A stretch of 64,000 nucleotides of DNA. Source: Pollutibacter soli (GTDB lineage Bacteria > Bacteroidota > Bacteroidia > Chitinophagales > Chitinophagaceae). The stretch is from contig JARJHS010000008.1 of the NCBI GenBank assembly GCA_029269725.1, forward strand, positions 248,487 through 312,486, read 5' to 3'. The position numbers and the translations under genes were made by a program. The stretch's first letter is position 1. Each line of letters opens with the position of its first letter. Under the pieces are notes generated by a model, which was not told the origin of the DNA, did no database searches, and saw nothing but the letters and a program-made list of their open reading frames with translations. This document shows, in pieces, positions 56,195 through 64,000 of this stretch.

Positions 56195-57328
56195 CTAAAA
56201 ATCAAAGCGATACTGAAGACCCGCAATCAATTGCTGGCGGGAACTCAGGAAACCATATTCCACGCGCAGCATCCAGCTTCTGTTAAGCTGATATTGCGTT
56301 CCTATCAGGAAATTCCATTTGTCTTTCGGGCGTTTGCTCAGGGAATATTGTATTGATGCATCATCTGCGCCTGCTACTACCTGTGAGGCGCCATTTAAAA
56401 AACCACCGTATCGTGCCAACGCTGCATTACCCACCTCGTGTTTTGCAACATTTACAGGGTTTCTTTGTTCAGCTGGTGTAAGACCATTCCACCATGCATC
56501 AAGATTGTTTTGTTTTGTCTCCAGGTTCTGGTATCCGTTGTCAATTTTCTGTTCCCATTGATCGATTGGAAATAGTTCGGATGCAGTGAGATTTCCGTTG
56601 GTCTGGGTGCCCATTTTTACCCGGAAGCCACCCACCCAGACAGCAATATTCTGATTGGTTTTTTTAAACGCGAAGTTTTTTCCCAGCCTGGGTCCAACGA
56701 TAAAAACAAAAGCAGGATCATCGAGCGCATCAATGTCGGACCAGGTCACGTTCATATCCAGCGCAAAAAAGAAACCGCCGATGCCCGCTGTCGGTGTCAT
56801 GCCAAATCCGAAAGTAGTAGCATTAAATTCAGCTTTTGTTTTAAGTTGAGCGACCTCACTCCAGCCATCTCCTCCCGGAAGCCAAACACCGGCATCAATG
56901 GCAGTGCTTGTTTTCGATTTGGCAAGGATTCCATAAATATTCAGGAAGGGAAATAACCATACATCCGGACGAATATTTAAACCATTACTTGTAGCTACCG
57001 AACTGTTAAACCGGATAACGTCCTGTAAAGAATACATGGGTCCGTTATTGAATCCCACCTGCAGATTTTCAATGATGATGTCGGACTGCTGGTATAAATA
57101 CTGGGCACTTATCCCGGCAGATTTCGGCAGGTTAAAACCTTTTGCCACAACTTTTTTCCCCCATATAGGAAGCAGGTAGGGATACTCGTATTTCTTAAGA
57201 CTGTCCGCCAGGGCATGGTGTTTTACACCTACAACCTTGTCAGAAGTGTATTGTGCATTGGTAATGGATATGGTTGAAAAAATCAACAGTAAACACGATA
57301 ATATTTTTGATCGGATTGCCACGGACAT
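56195..57328 (-). CDS. Predicted outer-membrane protein
   Basis: A 377-residue protein with a signal peptide (KILSCLLLIFSTISITNAQ). The body has beta-barrel-type alternating strands (GFGMTPTAGIGGFFFALDMNVTWSDI, IAVWVGGFRVKMGTQ) interrupted by a helical segment around 255-310 with QWEQKIDNGYQNLETKQNNLDAWWNGLTPAEQ. The C-terminus FLSSRQQLIAGLQYRFDF ends in an aromatic residue as expected of a barrel. No specific family or substrate is recognised. Confidence 0.65.
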   Translation of the reverse strand: MSVAIRSKILSCLLLIFSTISITNAQYTSDKVVGVKHHALADSLKKYEYPYLLPIWGKKVVAKGFNLPKSAGISAQYLYQQSDIIIENLQVGFNNGPMYSLQDVIRFNSSVATSNGLNIRPDVWLFPFLNIYGILAKSKTSTAIDAGVWLPGGDGWSEVAQLKTKAEFNATTFGFGMTPTAGIGGFFFALDMNVTWSDIDALDDPAFVFIVGPRLGKNFAFKKTNQNIAVWVGGFRVKMGTQTNGNLTASELFPIDQWEQKIDNGYQNLETKQNNLDAWWNGLTPAEQRNPVNVAKHEVGNAALARYGGFLNGASQVVAGADDASIQYSLSKRPKDKWNFLIGTQYQLNRSWMLRVEYGFLSSRQQLIAGLQYRFDF

Positions 57329-57461
57329 GTGTATGATTTTTATTTCTCGGATAGTTGGCTATAGTTCCTGTAAAAAAAGGTGCCTGGCTTGATTTAAATT
57401 TCAAACTGCTCCAGGAACATCGACTGGTCAGCTCTGACTAATATACTATTGAACAAAGAAC

Positions 57462-58487
57462 TTAAAAAATATAACTCAACCCAAATATCACACCCAAATC
57501 AGTGTTCCGTCCTTGTTCGCCCGGTGGCTTACTGTCGAAGTTGTGATAAAAACTGAGGTTGAGTTTGAAATCTGTAAATACTTTCCATGTTATCGTTGAT
57601 TCTCCATCGCTCCTGAATCTTCCCTTTTGTGAAAGACTGTAATAAAAACTCTGAATAATCTGAAAAGAAATTTCAGGTTTGGTAAAGCGGAAAAAATTTA
57701 CTTCCATCTGCCCGTAGACTTCTGCCAGCGTACCGGATTTTACACCCTCAAGATTTTTTTCCTGGTTGAGCACCATTCCCAACCGCGCCCAGGAATACAT
57801 GTTTTTATTAGTCAGGAATTTATTCCCGATACCCACGCCTTCCTGTAAACGCGTTGCTAATCCCAACTCCAGATTTCTCTGGTAACCCAACATTCCTGTA
57901 TAAAACCATTCGGCACTGAAAAAATGGTTGTATTTAAAAAATGCTTCTTCGCGGTCGCGGCTAAACGAAGTATCAGTGATTGTATAAATAGCGGATGTAT
58001 TTAAAGTGTACTCATCATTTCTTGTCTTAAATATGAGCGTTCCGTCCCAGTTTAACCGGCCAAAATTACTTGAACGACTATAACTATAGCCCAATCCTAT
58101 GCTGCCATCAAACCGTTCCCAACTGGATTTATGAAAAGGATAAACTACACTGAGCTCTTCAACAAATAAAGTAGCAGAGTCTGCTAAACCGAAAAGATTA
58201 ACGACCCCCCGAATGGTGTCCGGATAGAGTCGCCCAAACAGTACCCTGTCATCGGTTGTTTCCACACGAAATACAGATCTTATAGCTGCCAGCGTTTTTG
58301 TTTTCCTCAATTGAACAGTAATATCATTGGCATCATCGGGATCAAACGTCACTACGCCGAGCTTTATCTTTTTTAATTTGCCTATAACCTTAGATCCATT
58401 CGTGAAATATATCGTGTCTTTCGGCAACTGTGCCTGACAGAATATGCTGATGGATAAAAAAAGTAGTATGATGGTCGTTTTTTTCAA
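57462..58487 (-). CDS. DUF481-like outer-membrane protein
   Basis: A 341-residue protein with a signal peptide (MKKTTIILLFLSISIFCQAQ). The N-terminal part (DTIYFTNGSKVIGKLKKIKLGVVTFD) is a small beta domain seen in front of DUF481 barrels. The C-terminal two-thirds are alternating strands ending in GVIFGLSYIF. The start codon is TTG at 58487, since no ATG lies near the signal peptide. It is a second DUF481-like protein besides that at 3285. Function is unknown. Confidence 0.7.
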   Translation of the reverse strand: MKKTTIILLFLSISIFCQAQLPKDTIYFTNGSKVIGKLKKIKLGVVTFDPDDANDITVQLRKTKTLAAIRSVFRVETTDDRVLFGRLYPDTIRGVVNLFGLADSATLFVEELSVVYPFHKSSWERFDGSIGLGYSYSRSSNFGRLNWDGTLIFKTRNDEYTLNTSAIYTITDTSFSRDREEAFFKYNHFFSAEWFYTGMLGYQRNLELGLATRLQEGVGIGNKFLTNKNMYSWARLGMVLNQEKNLEGVKSGTLAEVYGQMEVNFFRFTKPEISFQIIQSFYYSLSQKGRFRSDGESTITWKVFTDFKLNLSFYHNFDSKPPGEQGRNTDLGVIFGLSYIF

Positions 58488-58743
58488 TATAAAAAATCAG
58501 GGAGTAAAGCTTCTTTTTAAGTCTGCTTACATTAATAAGTCTTCAAATTATTATAGAGATCTTCTTTTTTCCGGCTTTACCGTTAAATGGCATAAACATT
58601 ACTATAATCAAGCATTAATTTCGAACTGCAGGCATCTTCGTTATTATTTGTTTTATTTTCAAATGTGGACATGCATGTAATAATGATCTTACTACGAAGC
58701 TTTTTTTGTACACGCAAATCTTCAAAAAGTAAAATTTCCCGAT

Positions 58744-59790
58744 ATGAAACGCCTAAAGTCAGTTAAGCAACTTTCAAAATTATGTTGCGCTCTATTTTTT
58801 ATTGTTTTATCCATGCCTGTATTGAAGGCCCAGACCGGCACAGGGACTCTTACAAAAGCGCAGATTGAGGCTGCACTCAATGAGGCTTATGCAAAATTCA
58901 AAGACCTGAAAGAAGGTAAAAACGCTGATTACATAAAAGAACTGGCAAATGTTGATCCCAATATTTTCGGGATAGCATTAGTTACTGCAGACGGCCAGGT
59001 GTACACGAAGGGAGATGTAAAATCGATGGTTTCCATCCAGAGCGTTTCCAAAGTATTTGTGATGGCGCAGGTACTGGAAGAAATGGGACCGAAGGCATTG
59101 ATGGATAAAATCGGTGTAGATGCAACAGGGATGAGATTTAATTCGATAGTTGCTGTGGAATTACAACGTGGAAAGGAAATTAACCCTTTGGTAAACCCGG
59201 GAGCCATTGCCGCCACCAGCCTTGTAAAAGGAGTAGATTCGGCCGCAAAATGGAAAAGCATCCAGGATAAAATGGCCGAGTTTGCCGGCCGGCAACTGCC
59301 CATCAACGTACCTGTTTACATAAGTGAGGCCGGAGATAACCTGAGGAACCAGGCGATCGCACATTTACTTCTTGCTTACGGAAGAATGTATTTTGATCCC
59401 GTTCAATCCACTGATATTTATACCAAACAATGTGCGATTAATGTAAATGCACTTGATCTGGCAACCATGGCAGCAACACTATCTAATGGTGGCGTAAACC
59501 CGGTAACGAAGAAGACTGTTGTATCTCAGAAAACGGTAATGGAAACACTTCCGGTAATGGCTACTGCGGGTTTGTATGATAACTCTGGTATATGGTTATT
59601 CAATACCGGCCTTCCTGCTAAAAGTGGTGTTGGTGGCGGATTGCTGGCAGTATCACCAGGAAAATTTGGTATTGCAGTGGTTTCACCGCCTCTGGATGCT
59701 GCCGGTAATAGTGTTAAAGCCCAGAAGGTAATAGAGTACGTGGTTGAGCAACTGAAAGTAAATCCGTACTGGATTGTCCCAAAGAAATAA
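58744..59790 (+). CDS. glsA: Periplasmic glutaminase A
   Basis: A 348-residue glutaminase (beta-lactamase-like fold, EC 3.5.1.2) that hydrolyses glutamine to glutamate and ammonia. Key motifs are MVSIQSVSKVFVMA with Ser100 and Lys103, RFNSIVAVELQRGKEINPLVNPGAIAATSLVKG, and GLYDNSGIWLFNTGLPAKSGVGGGLLAVSPGKFG. A signal peptide (LCCALFFIVLSMPVLKAQ) places it in the periplasm, unlike cytoplasmic GlsA of E. coli. The start is ATG 58744. It begins a plus-strand run with the following three genes. Confidence 0.92.
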   Translation: MKRLKSVKQLSKLCCALFFIVLSMPVLKAQTGTGTLTKAQIEAALNEAYAKFKDLKEGKNADYIKELANVDPNIFGIALVTADGQVYTKGDVKSMVSIQSVSKVFVMAQVLEEMGPKALMDKIGVDATGMRFNSIVAVELQRGKEINPLVNPGAIAATSLVKGVDSAAKWKSIQDKMAEFAGRQLPINVPVYISEAGDNLRNQAIAHLLLAYGRMYFDPVQSTDIYTKQCAINVNALDLATMAATLSNGGVNPVTKKTVVSQKTVMETLPVMATAGLYDNSGIWLFNTGLPAKSGVGGGLLAVSPGKFGIAVVSPPLDAAGNSVKAQKVIEYVVEQLKVNPYWIVPKK

Positions 59791-59855
59791 AAGCTTCATT
59801 TTTTTTATTTAGCATTGCATGGTCGGTAACCAAAATCAAACCGAAGTGAATACTT

Positions 59856-61202
59856 ATGAAATCTATTCAGTGGAAATTGACAGGACTGTGTTTGTTTCTG
59901 TTACCTCTTTTTACAATTGCACAGCATATCACCCCCCAGGATATTGATACGACAGAGAAAAAAACGGTGGTATATCTTAAACGTGGGGTAACGAATGACA
60001 CATCGTATAAAAACTCAGCAGCCGGCGAGTTCACACCAGGAAGAGGATTTGACTTAGTCAAATCAGGATTTGGTACACTCAATATCAGTCTGTATGCGAT
60101 GGTAAGGTACCTCAACCAGATGCCTGGGAAACAAACATGGTACGACCATCTCGGAAGGCCAAGGACATTTGCCGGAAGAAACGATTTTAACTGGCACCGC
60201 GCGATGATCTGGTTTTCCGGTTGGCTTGGAACACCCAAACTTACGTACGCGTCTACCGTATGGACGGTGATGACGACGCAGCAAACGCTTGTATACGGCC
60301 AGCTTCAGTACCGGTTCAATAAGTGGGCAAGGGTGGGCATGGGTATCGGGCCTAACCTTTCCATTCGTTCATTGCAGGGTTCATTCCCATTCTATTCTTC
60401 AACCGACAGAACCATGGGAGAGGAGTCTTTACGTGGAGGATTCACTAACGGTTTATGGGTTAACGGTGAAATTGTACCGAAACTGCACTACCGGATCATG
60501 ATAGGAAATAATCTGAGTATCCTGGGTATTCAGGCTTCAAAACTTACAAGAGATCTTGCTTATAGTGCAAATCTTACCTGGATGCCAACGACGGGCGAAT
60601 TTGGACCGAGAGGAGGAGTGGTGGACCTGGAATGGCATGAAAAACCGGCAACAAGGTTTGGTATTTCGGCTGTTCATAGCCGTGAGGACCGCTTTAATAA
60701 CATTGGTCAGCCTTCCCCTGATAATACCCAGGTGAGAATGACCGATGGTGTTTTGTTTTTTGAAACAGATGCATTAGGCACGGGTACTACAGTGCTCAAT
60801 GCTGACTATGACATGATGGCGATCGATGCCGGTATAAAATACAAAGGATTCAACCTGCAGGCAGAATTTTATGCCCGGAAACTTTCGAAGTTTAATATAG
60901 AAGGTCCGACTCCGGCCACCACGAAAATCACGGATATCGGATACAGCATTCAGCCGAACTATATGGTGATACCAAGTCTGTTGAATGTCTACGCAATTCA
61001 TTCCTATTTCTTTGATGAGTTCAAACGTCATCCATGGGAACTGGGAGGCGGAGTAAACGTTTATCCTTTAAAGAACAGAAGTTGGCGACTGAACCTGCAG
61101 GTACATCATGTTTATAAAAGTTCCGCAGGTGGTACTTTCGGATTGTATACAGCAGGTCAGACAGGTACCACATTTACGTTTGGAAGTGATATCCTTTTAT
61201 AA
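59856..61202 (+). CDS. Predicted outer-membrane barrel protein
   Basis: A 448-residue protein with a signal peptide (GLCLFLLPLFTIAQ). It has many amphipathic strands with aromatic girdles (FNKWARVGMGIGPNLSIRSL, KYKGFNLQAEFYARKL, WRLNLQVHHVYKS) and ends in a typical barrel terminus. It resembles porin-like proteins, but I cannot assign a substrate. It follows glutaminase by 65 bp and may be co-transcribed. Confidence 0.65.
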   Translation: MKSIQWKLTGLCLFLLPLFTIAQHITPQDIDTTEKKTVVYLKRGVTNDTSYKNSAAGEFTPGRGFDLVKSGFGTLNISLYAMVRYLNQMPGKQTWYDHLGRPRTFAGRNDFNWHRAMIWFSGWLGTPKLTYASTVWTVMTTQQTLVYGQLQYRFNKWARVGMGIGPNLSIRSLQGSFPFYSSTDRTMGEESLRGGFTNGLWVNGEIVPKLHYRIMIGNNLSILGIQASKLTRDLAYSANLTWMPTTGEFGPRGGVVDLEWHEKPATRFGISAVHSREDRFNNIGQPSPDNTQVRMTDGVLFFETDALGTGTTVLNADYDMMAIDAGIKYKGFNLQAEFYARKLSKFNIEGPTPATTKITDIGYSIQPNYMVIPSLLNVYAIHSYFFDEFKRHPWELGGGVNVYPLKNRSWRLNLQVHHVYKSSAGGTFGLYTAGQTGTTFTFGSDILL

Positions 61203-61251
61203 CAGACCGGAGTATAACAGAATACCCGATTGACAGAAAAATTTTTTCACA

Positions 61252-62343
61252 ATGAAAAAAGCTAAACAACCAGGAGCCTGGATTTCTATTTCAGTTTTCG
61301 CTTTGATCATGCTTTCACAGGCAGAAAAAATAAATGCGCAATCAACTACGAAGCTTCCAGGCTTGTTTTACGATTCTCATTTTCATTTAACCAACTACGT
61401 ACAGGAGGGAATAACCGTACAGCGTTTTTTACAGATCATGGGAAACGATGTACAGCGCAGTACTTTGTTTGGTATCCCTCTGCAGCAACAATGGTCCTAT
61501 GGCAACTCGGGCAATTTTGCACCGACATATTATCTCGCCAGTGATGCCCCATTGTATTACTATTCTTTTACCGATGCATTTATTGCGATGGCATATAAGG
61601 CGCTTCCGGCGAAGGACCAGGTTAAGTTTGATCCGATGATTACGGGTTTTAATCCTGCTGACATGTATGCTGCGGATCATATCCGTCGTGTACTCAAAAC
61701 GTTTCCAGGAGTATTCAGTGGTATCGGCGAATTTACCATCCACAAGGAATTCGTGTCCTCCAAAATATCAGGCGAAGTATCATCACTGATCAATCCTGCG
61801 TTGGATAGTGTGCTTTCGCTGGCGGCAGAAGCCGGATTGGTAGTACTGCTGCATAACGATATCGATATGCCTTTTCCGAAACCAGGTCAGAAACCTTATT
61901 TGCTTGAACAAATGGGTAGCCTTTTCCGTAGACATCAGAACGCTACCATTATCTGGGCGCATTGTGGCCTGGGAAGAATTGTGCGTCCGGTGAAAGAACA
62001 ACTGGCCATGCTTGAAGATGCTTTGACGGATCCACAACTCAAACACGTATCCATCGATATTTCCTGGTCCGAGGTGGCTAAATATATTGTGGCAACACCC
62101 GAAACAATTTCAGCAACAGCTGCGCTTATAAACCGTTTTCCTGACAGATTTTTGTTCGGTACCGATGAAGTATCACCGGCAGACAGCAAAGCGTATATGG
62201 CTGTATACAACACGTATCAGCCCTTGCTGGAAAAACTGACTGAATCCGCCAGGGAAAAAGTCCTTAAGGGAAACTATGCCCGGCTTTTTGATGCAGCAAG
62301 GATTAAAGTGCGGGCATGGGAAAAAGCGCATGCAGGGAACTAA
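61252..62343 (+). CDS. Secreted amidohydrolase-like metal hydrolase
   Basis: A 363-residue protein with an N-terminal signal peptide (ISISVFALIMLSQAEKINAQ). The amidohydrolase_2 (TIM-barrel) pattern is seen: YDSHFHL near residue 45 supplies the His-x-His metal pair, LLHNDID near 200, IIWAHCGLGR near 240, and RFLFGTDEVSPA near 300 supplies the late Asp. The family includes decarboxylases and hydrolases of cyclic amides or lactones. The signal peptide is unusual for it. It lies 50 bp after the barrel gene. Confidence 0.8.
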   Translation: MKKAKQPGAWISISVFALIMLSQAEKINAQSTTKLPGLFYDSHFHLTNYVQEGITVQRFLQIMGNDVQRSTLFGIPLQQQWSYGNSGNFAPTYYLASDAPLYYYSFTDAFIAMAYKALPAKDQVKFDPMITGFNPADMYAADHIRRVLKTFPGVFSGIGEFTIHKEFVSSKISGEVSSLINPALDSVLSLAAEAGLVVLLHNDIDMPFPKPGQKPYLLEQMGSLFRRHQNATIIWAHCGLGRIVRPVKEQLAMLEDALTDPQLKHVSIDISWSEVAKYIVATPETISATAALINRFPDRFLFGTDEVSPADSKAYMAVYNTYQPLLEKLTESAREKVLKGNYARLFDAARIKVRAWEKAHAGN

Positions 62344-62390
62344 TTCTAGTCCGGCGCCTGGCAGGAAGTTGCAGTTATCAATAGTCACCT

Positions 62391-63191
62391 ATGGGTTTTT
62401 CATTTATTCATCGGACTGAGAGCTATGTAATATGTGCGTTCCTTTTTATCGGCATGATACTGATGTTCATAGCCGGAAGAGCCTTGAGCAACAAAGGCAA
62501 GTACCAGAGTTTTGAAATGAAAGGAGGAGTCTCCTCGGTGCATTCCGCATTGTATGGACTTTTCGCATTTATTCTTGCATTTGCGTTCAGCCTTTCCGGT
62601 CAGCGTTACGATTATACGAGGAGTGTATTAATTGATGAGTCCAATGCTATCGGTACGGCGGTACTTCGTTGTGATCTGTACAAGGATAGCACCAGAAATA
62701 TTCTTCGGGAAGACTTCAGAAAATATCTTGATGCGAGGATCAGCATGTATGAGGCACCTAAAGATCTTCCTTCCGTGATATCCGCTATGAGAATAACTGA
62801 TAGTGTCGGCAAACACATCTGGAATCTTGTTACGTACGAATCGAAGCAGCCGAATATGCTGATCCCTTCGAACCAGATGATACCGGCGTTGAATGAAATG
62901 TTTGATATGGGTTCCAAAAGGGATATGCTTTTACGCACGAATGTACCCGACCTCATTATTTATATGGTACTCATCCTGGCTTTGTGCAGCAGTTTTTTAT
63001 CAGGCGTTACTGCATTGAATATCATAGGGAGAGACCGCCTGATCTTTTTGTTCTTTATGATTTTCTCCACGATTGTTATATATATCACGCTGGACATGGG
63101 ACGTCCGCTCCGGGGTGTGATCAAAGCCGATGTTGCTGAGCAGGCGATTATTGAAATCAGGCATCAATTGGATCCTGAATGGATTGAATAA
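62391..63191 (+). CDS. DUF4239 membrane protein
   Basis: A 266-residue protein with four membrane helices: two near the N-terminus (VICAFLFIGMILMFIAGRAL and SALYGLFAFILAFAFSLSG) and two near the C-terminus (LIIYMVLILALCSSFLSGVTAL, FLFFMIFSTIVIYITLDM). Between them is a charged helical region with IDESNAIGTAVLR. This is the DUF4239 (bestrophin-like) order. It is likely an inner-membrane channel-like protein of unknown role. It closes the plus-strand run. Confidence 0.75.
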   Translation: MGFSFIHRTESYVICAFLFIGMILMFIAGRALSNKGKYQSFEMKGGVSSVHSALYGLFAFILAFAFSLSGQRYDYTRSVLIDESNAIGTAVLRCDLYKDSTRNILREDFRKYLDARISMYEAPKDLPSVISAMRITDSVGKHIWNLVTYESKQPNMLIPSNQMIPALNEMFDMGSKRDMLLRTNVPDLIIYMVLILALCSSFLSGVTALNIIGRDRLIFLFFMIFSTIVIYITLDMGRPLRGVIKADVAEQAIIEIRHQLDPEWIE

Positions 63192-63604
63192 AACTTTTTT
63201 TTTCTACAAAAAATTGGTCTGACCTGACGGCTCTGTTTTATTATTTCATCGCGTTGCGGAAGATTGAATATCGCAGCTATAGTCTTTGAACCTGAAGACT
63301 CTTGTAAAATTGATTTGGTTTGGCAGATCAAATATTAAATACTCGTGTCGCCCCCCCCCGCGATACATTCAAAAGTTGAATTGAGGTAGGCATTTCCATC
63401 GCAGGTTCATATAGGGAGTTTATTAAACTTGCAGAAGTTTGAAGGCTGGTAAATCCGCTTTGCCATCATACTATTCCATGAGATTCTCGCAGTATGGGTC
63501 GGCTTCTATATGGACATATTAGGTCTGACACTGCTAAAAAGTTGAGTTCACATCAGGCAGCGGCTGGGTATGAAATAGAGTCAAAATTGATATTCTTGAA
63601 AATT
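63192..63604. other. Non-coding region upstream of tandem repeat
   Basis: No gene is recognised. It contains a homopolymer of nine or ten C (63347-63358 area), which is unusual in the window, and TCGAGGCTACGGCTC-type words that anticipate the tandem repeat. Confidence 0.4.
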
Positions 63605-64000
63605 GGTCGAGGCTACGGCTCTTGGTGTTACATCTGCATCATTTTGCGGTGGATTGAAATCCACCGCTATAAGATCGTCGAGCCTAACGGCTCTATGGAG
63701 AATATCAAACCTTTGGGCTCAATGACTTTACAGAGCGGTTATGCTCGACGTTTTACAGAACCGTTATGCTGGACGTTTTTATAAACCCGGATTTTTCTTC
63801 AAAAAGATTGATCGAGCCTACGGCTTTTGGTTTTTACATGTGCATCATTTTGCGGTGGATTGAAATCCACCGCTATAAGATCTTCGAGCCTAACGTCTCT
63901 ATGGGGAATATCAAACCTTTGGGCTCAATGACTTTACAGAGCGATTATGCTCGACGTGTTACAGAGCCGTTATGCTGGACGTTTTTATAACCCCGGATTT
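63605..64000. repeat. Tandem repeat, about 206-bp period, two copies
   Basis: The copies start near 63605 and 63811. Each includes a palindromic GCGGTGGATT-GA-AATCCACCGC, GAGCCTAACGGCTC-like words, AATATCAAACCTTTGGGCTC and internal half-repeats GTTATGCTCGACG / GTTATGCTGGACG. The second copy runs off the window end. Open frames inside are repeat artefacts. Confidence 0.75.

Noticed and set aside
63494-63990. Two similar open frames (96 and 74 codons)
   Set aside because: They are the same tandem repeat read twice, and their similarity follows from the DNA repeat.

Overview
This window reads as the chromosome of a Bacteroidota bacterium, most likely family Chitinophagaceae. The signs are a type IX secretion sorting domain on a giant surface protein, a DUF3667 protein, Bacteroidota-type promoters (TTTG / TAnnTTTG), many small outer-membrane barrel proteins and a tmRNA tag of GESNYAMAA. 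The host backbone has moderate G+C; one roughly 10 kb block is visibly AT-richer.

Layout. 1-533: inverted-repeat-bounded repeat elements. 534-7721: MacB/FtsX-type ABC permease, an outer-membrane protein, a small secreted protein and two divergent MFS transporters. 7722-9273: mostly non-coding, with several hairpins, one probable short gene and possibly a gene remnant. 9274-19159: an integrated mobile element whose 14-bp direct repeats include the 3' end of an intact tRNA-Leu(GAG). It carries a tyrosine recombinase, an excisionase-like protein, a filamentous-phage gpII/X-like replication protein, a membrane coiled-coil protein, a two-gene PUA/EVE-like + HNH and PD-(D/E)XK nuclease cassette, and a three-gene operon of a putative winged-helix protein, a ParA-like ATPase and a RelA/SpoT-domain nucleotidyltransferase. 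The last two cassettes look like antiphage cargo, and the trio is the best candidate for an undescribed system.

19318-35251: secreted serine hydrolase, an HtrA protease without a signal peptide, an alpha/beta hydrolase, three small envelope proteins, a 2407-residue T9SS cargo protein with three malectin-like domains and nine Ig/cadherin-like repeats, and a YD-repeat-like protein. 35310-41038: DUF3667 protein, MazG and an NtrY-like histidine kinase in one operon. 41148-48476: housekeeping genes: PolX-like protein with a degenerate polymerase site, histone H1-like peptide, ribosomal L27 and L21, GH3 family enzyme, Dxr and RseP.

48928-64000: membrane protein, tmRNA, an OmpR-like-HTH/FlgO-like protein, a membrane-anchored sigma-54 activator facing a small gene across a palindrome-rich intergenic region, several outer-membrane proteins, then a plus-strand run of periplasmic glutaminase, outer-membrane protein, amidohydrolase and DUF4239 protein. 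The window ends in a tandem repeat of about 206 bp.

Three repeat families mark the intergenic DNA: TIR-bounded elements, a GGCAGTAGGAAACAGCC-like motif just downstream of stop codons, and the terminal tandem repeat. All assignments come from reading the sequence; no database search was run.
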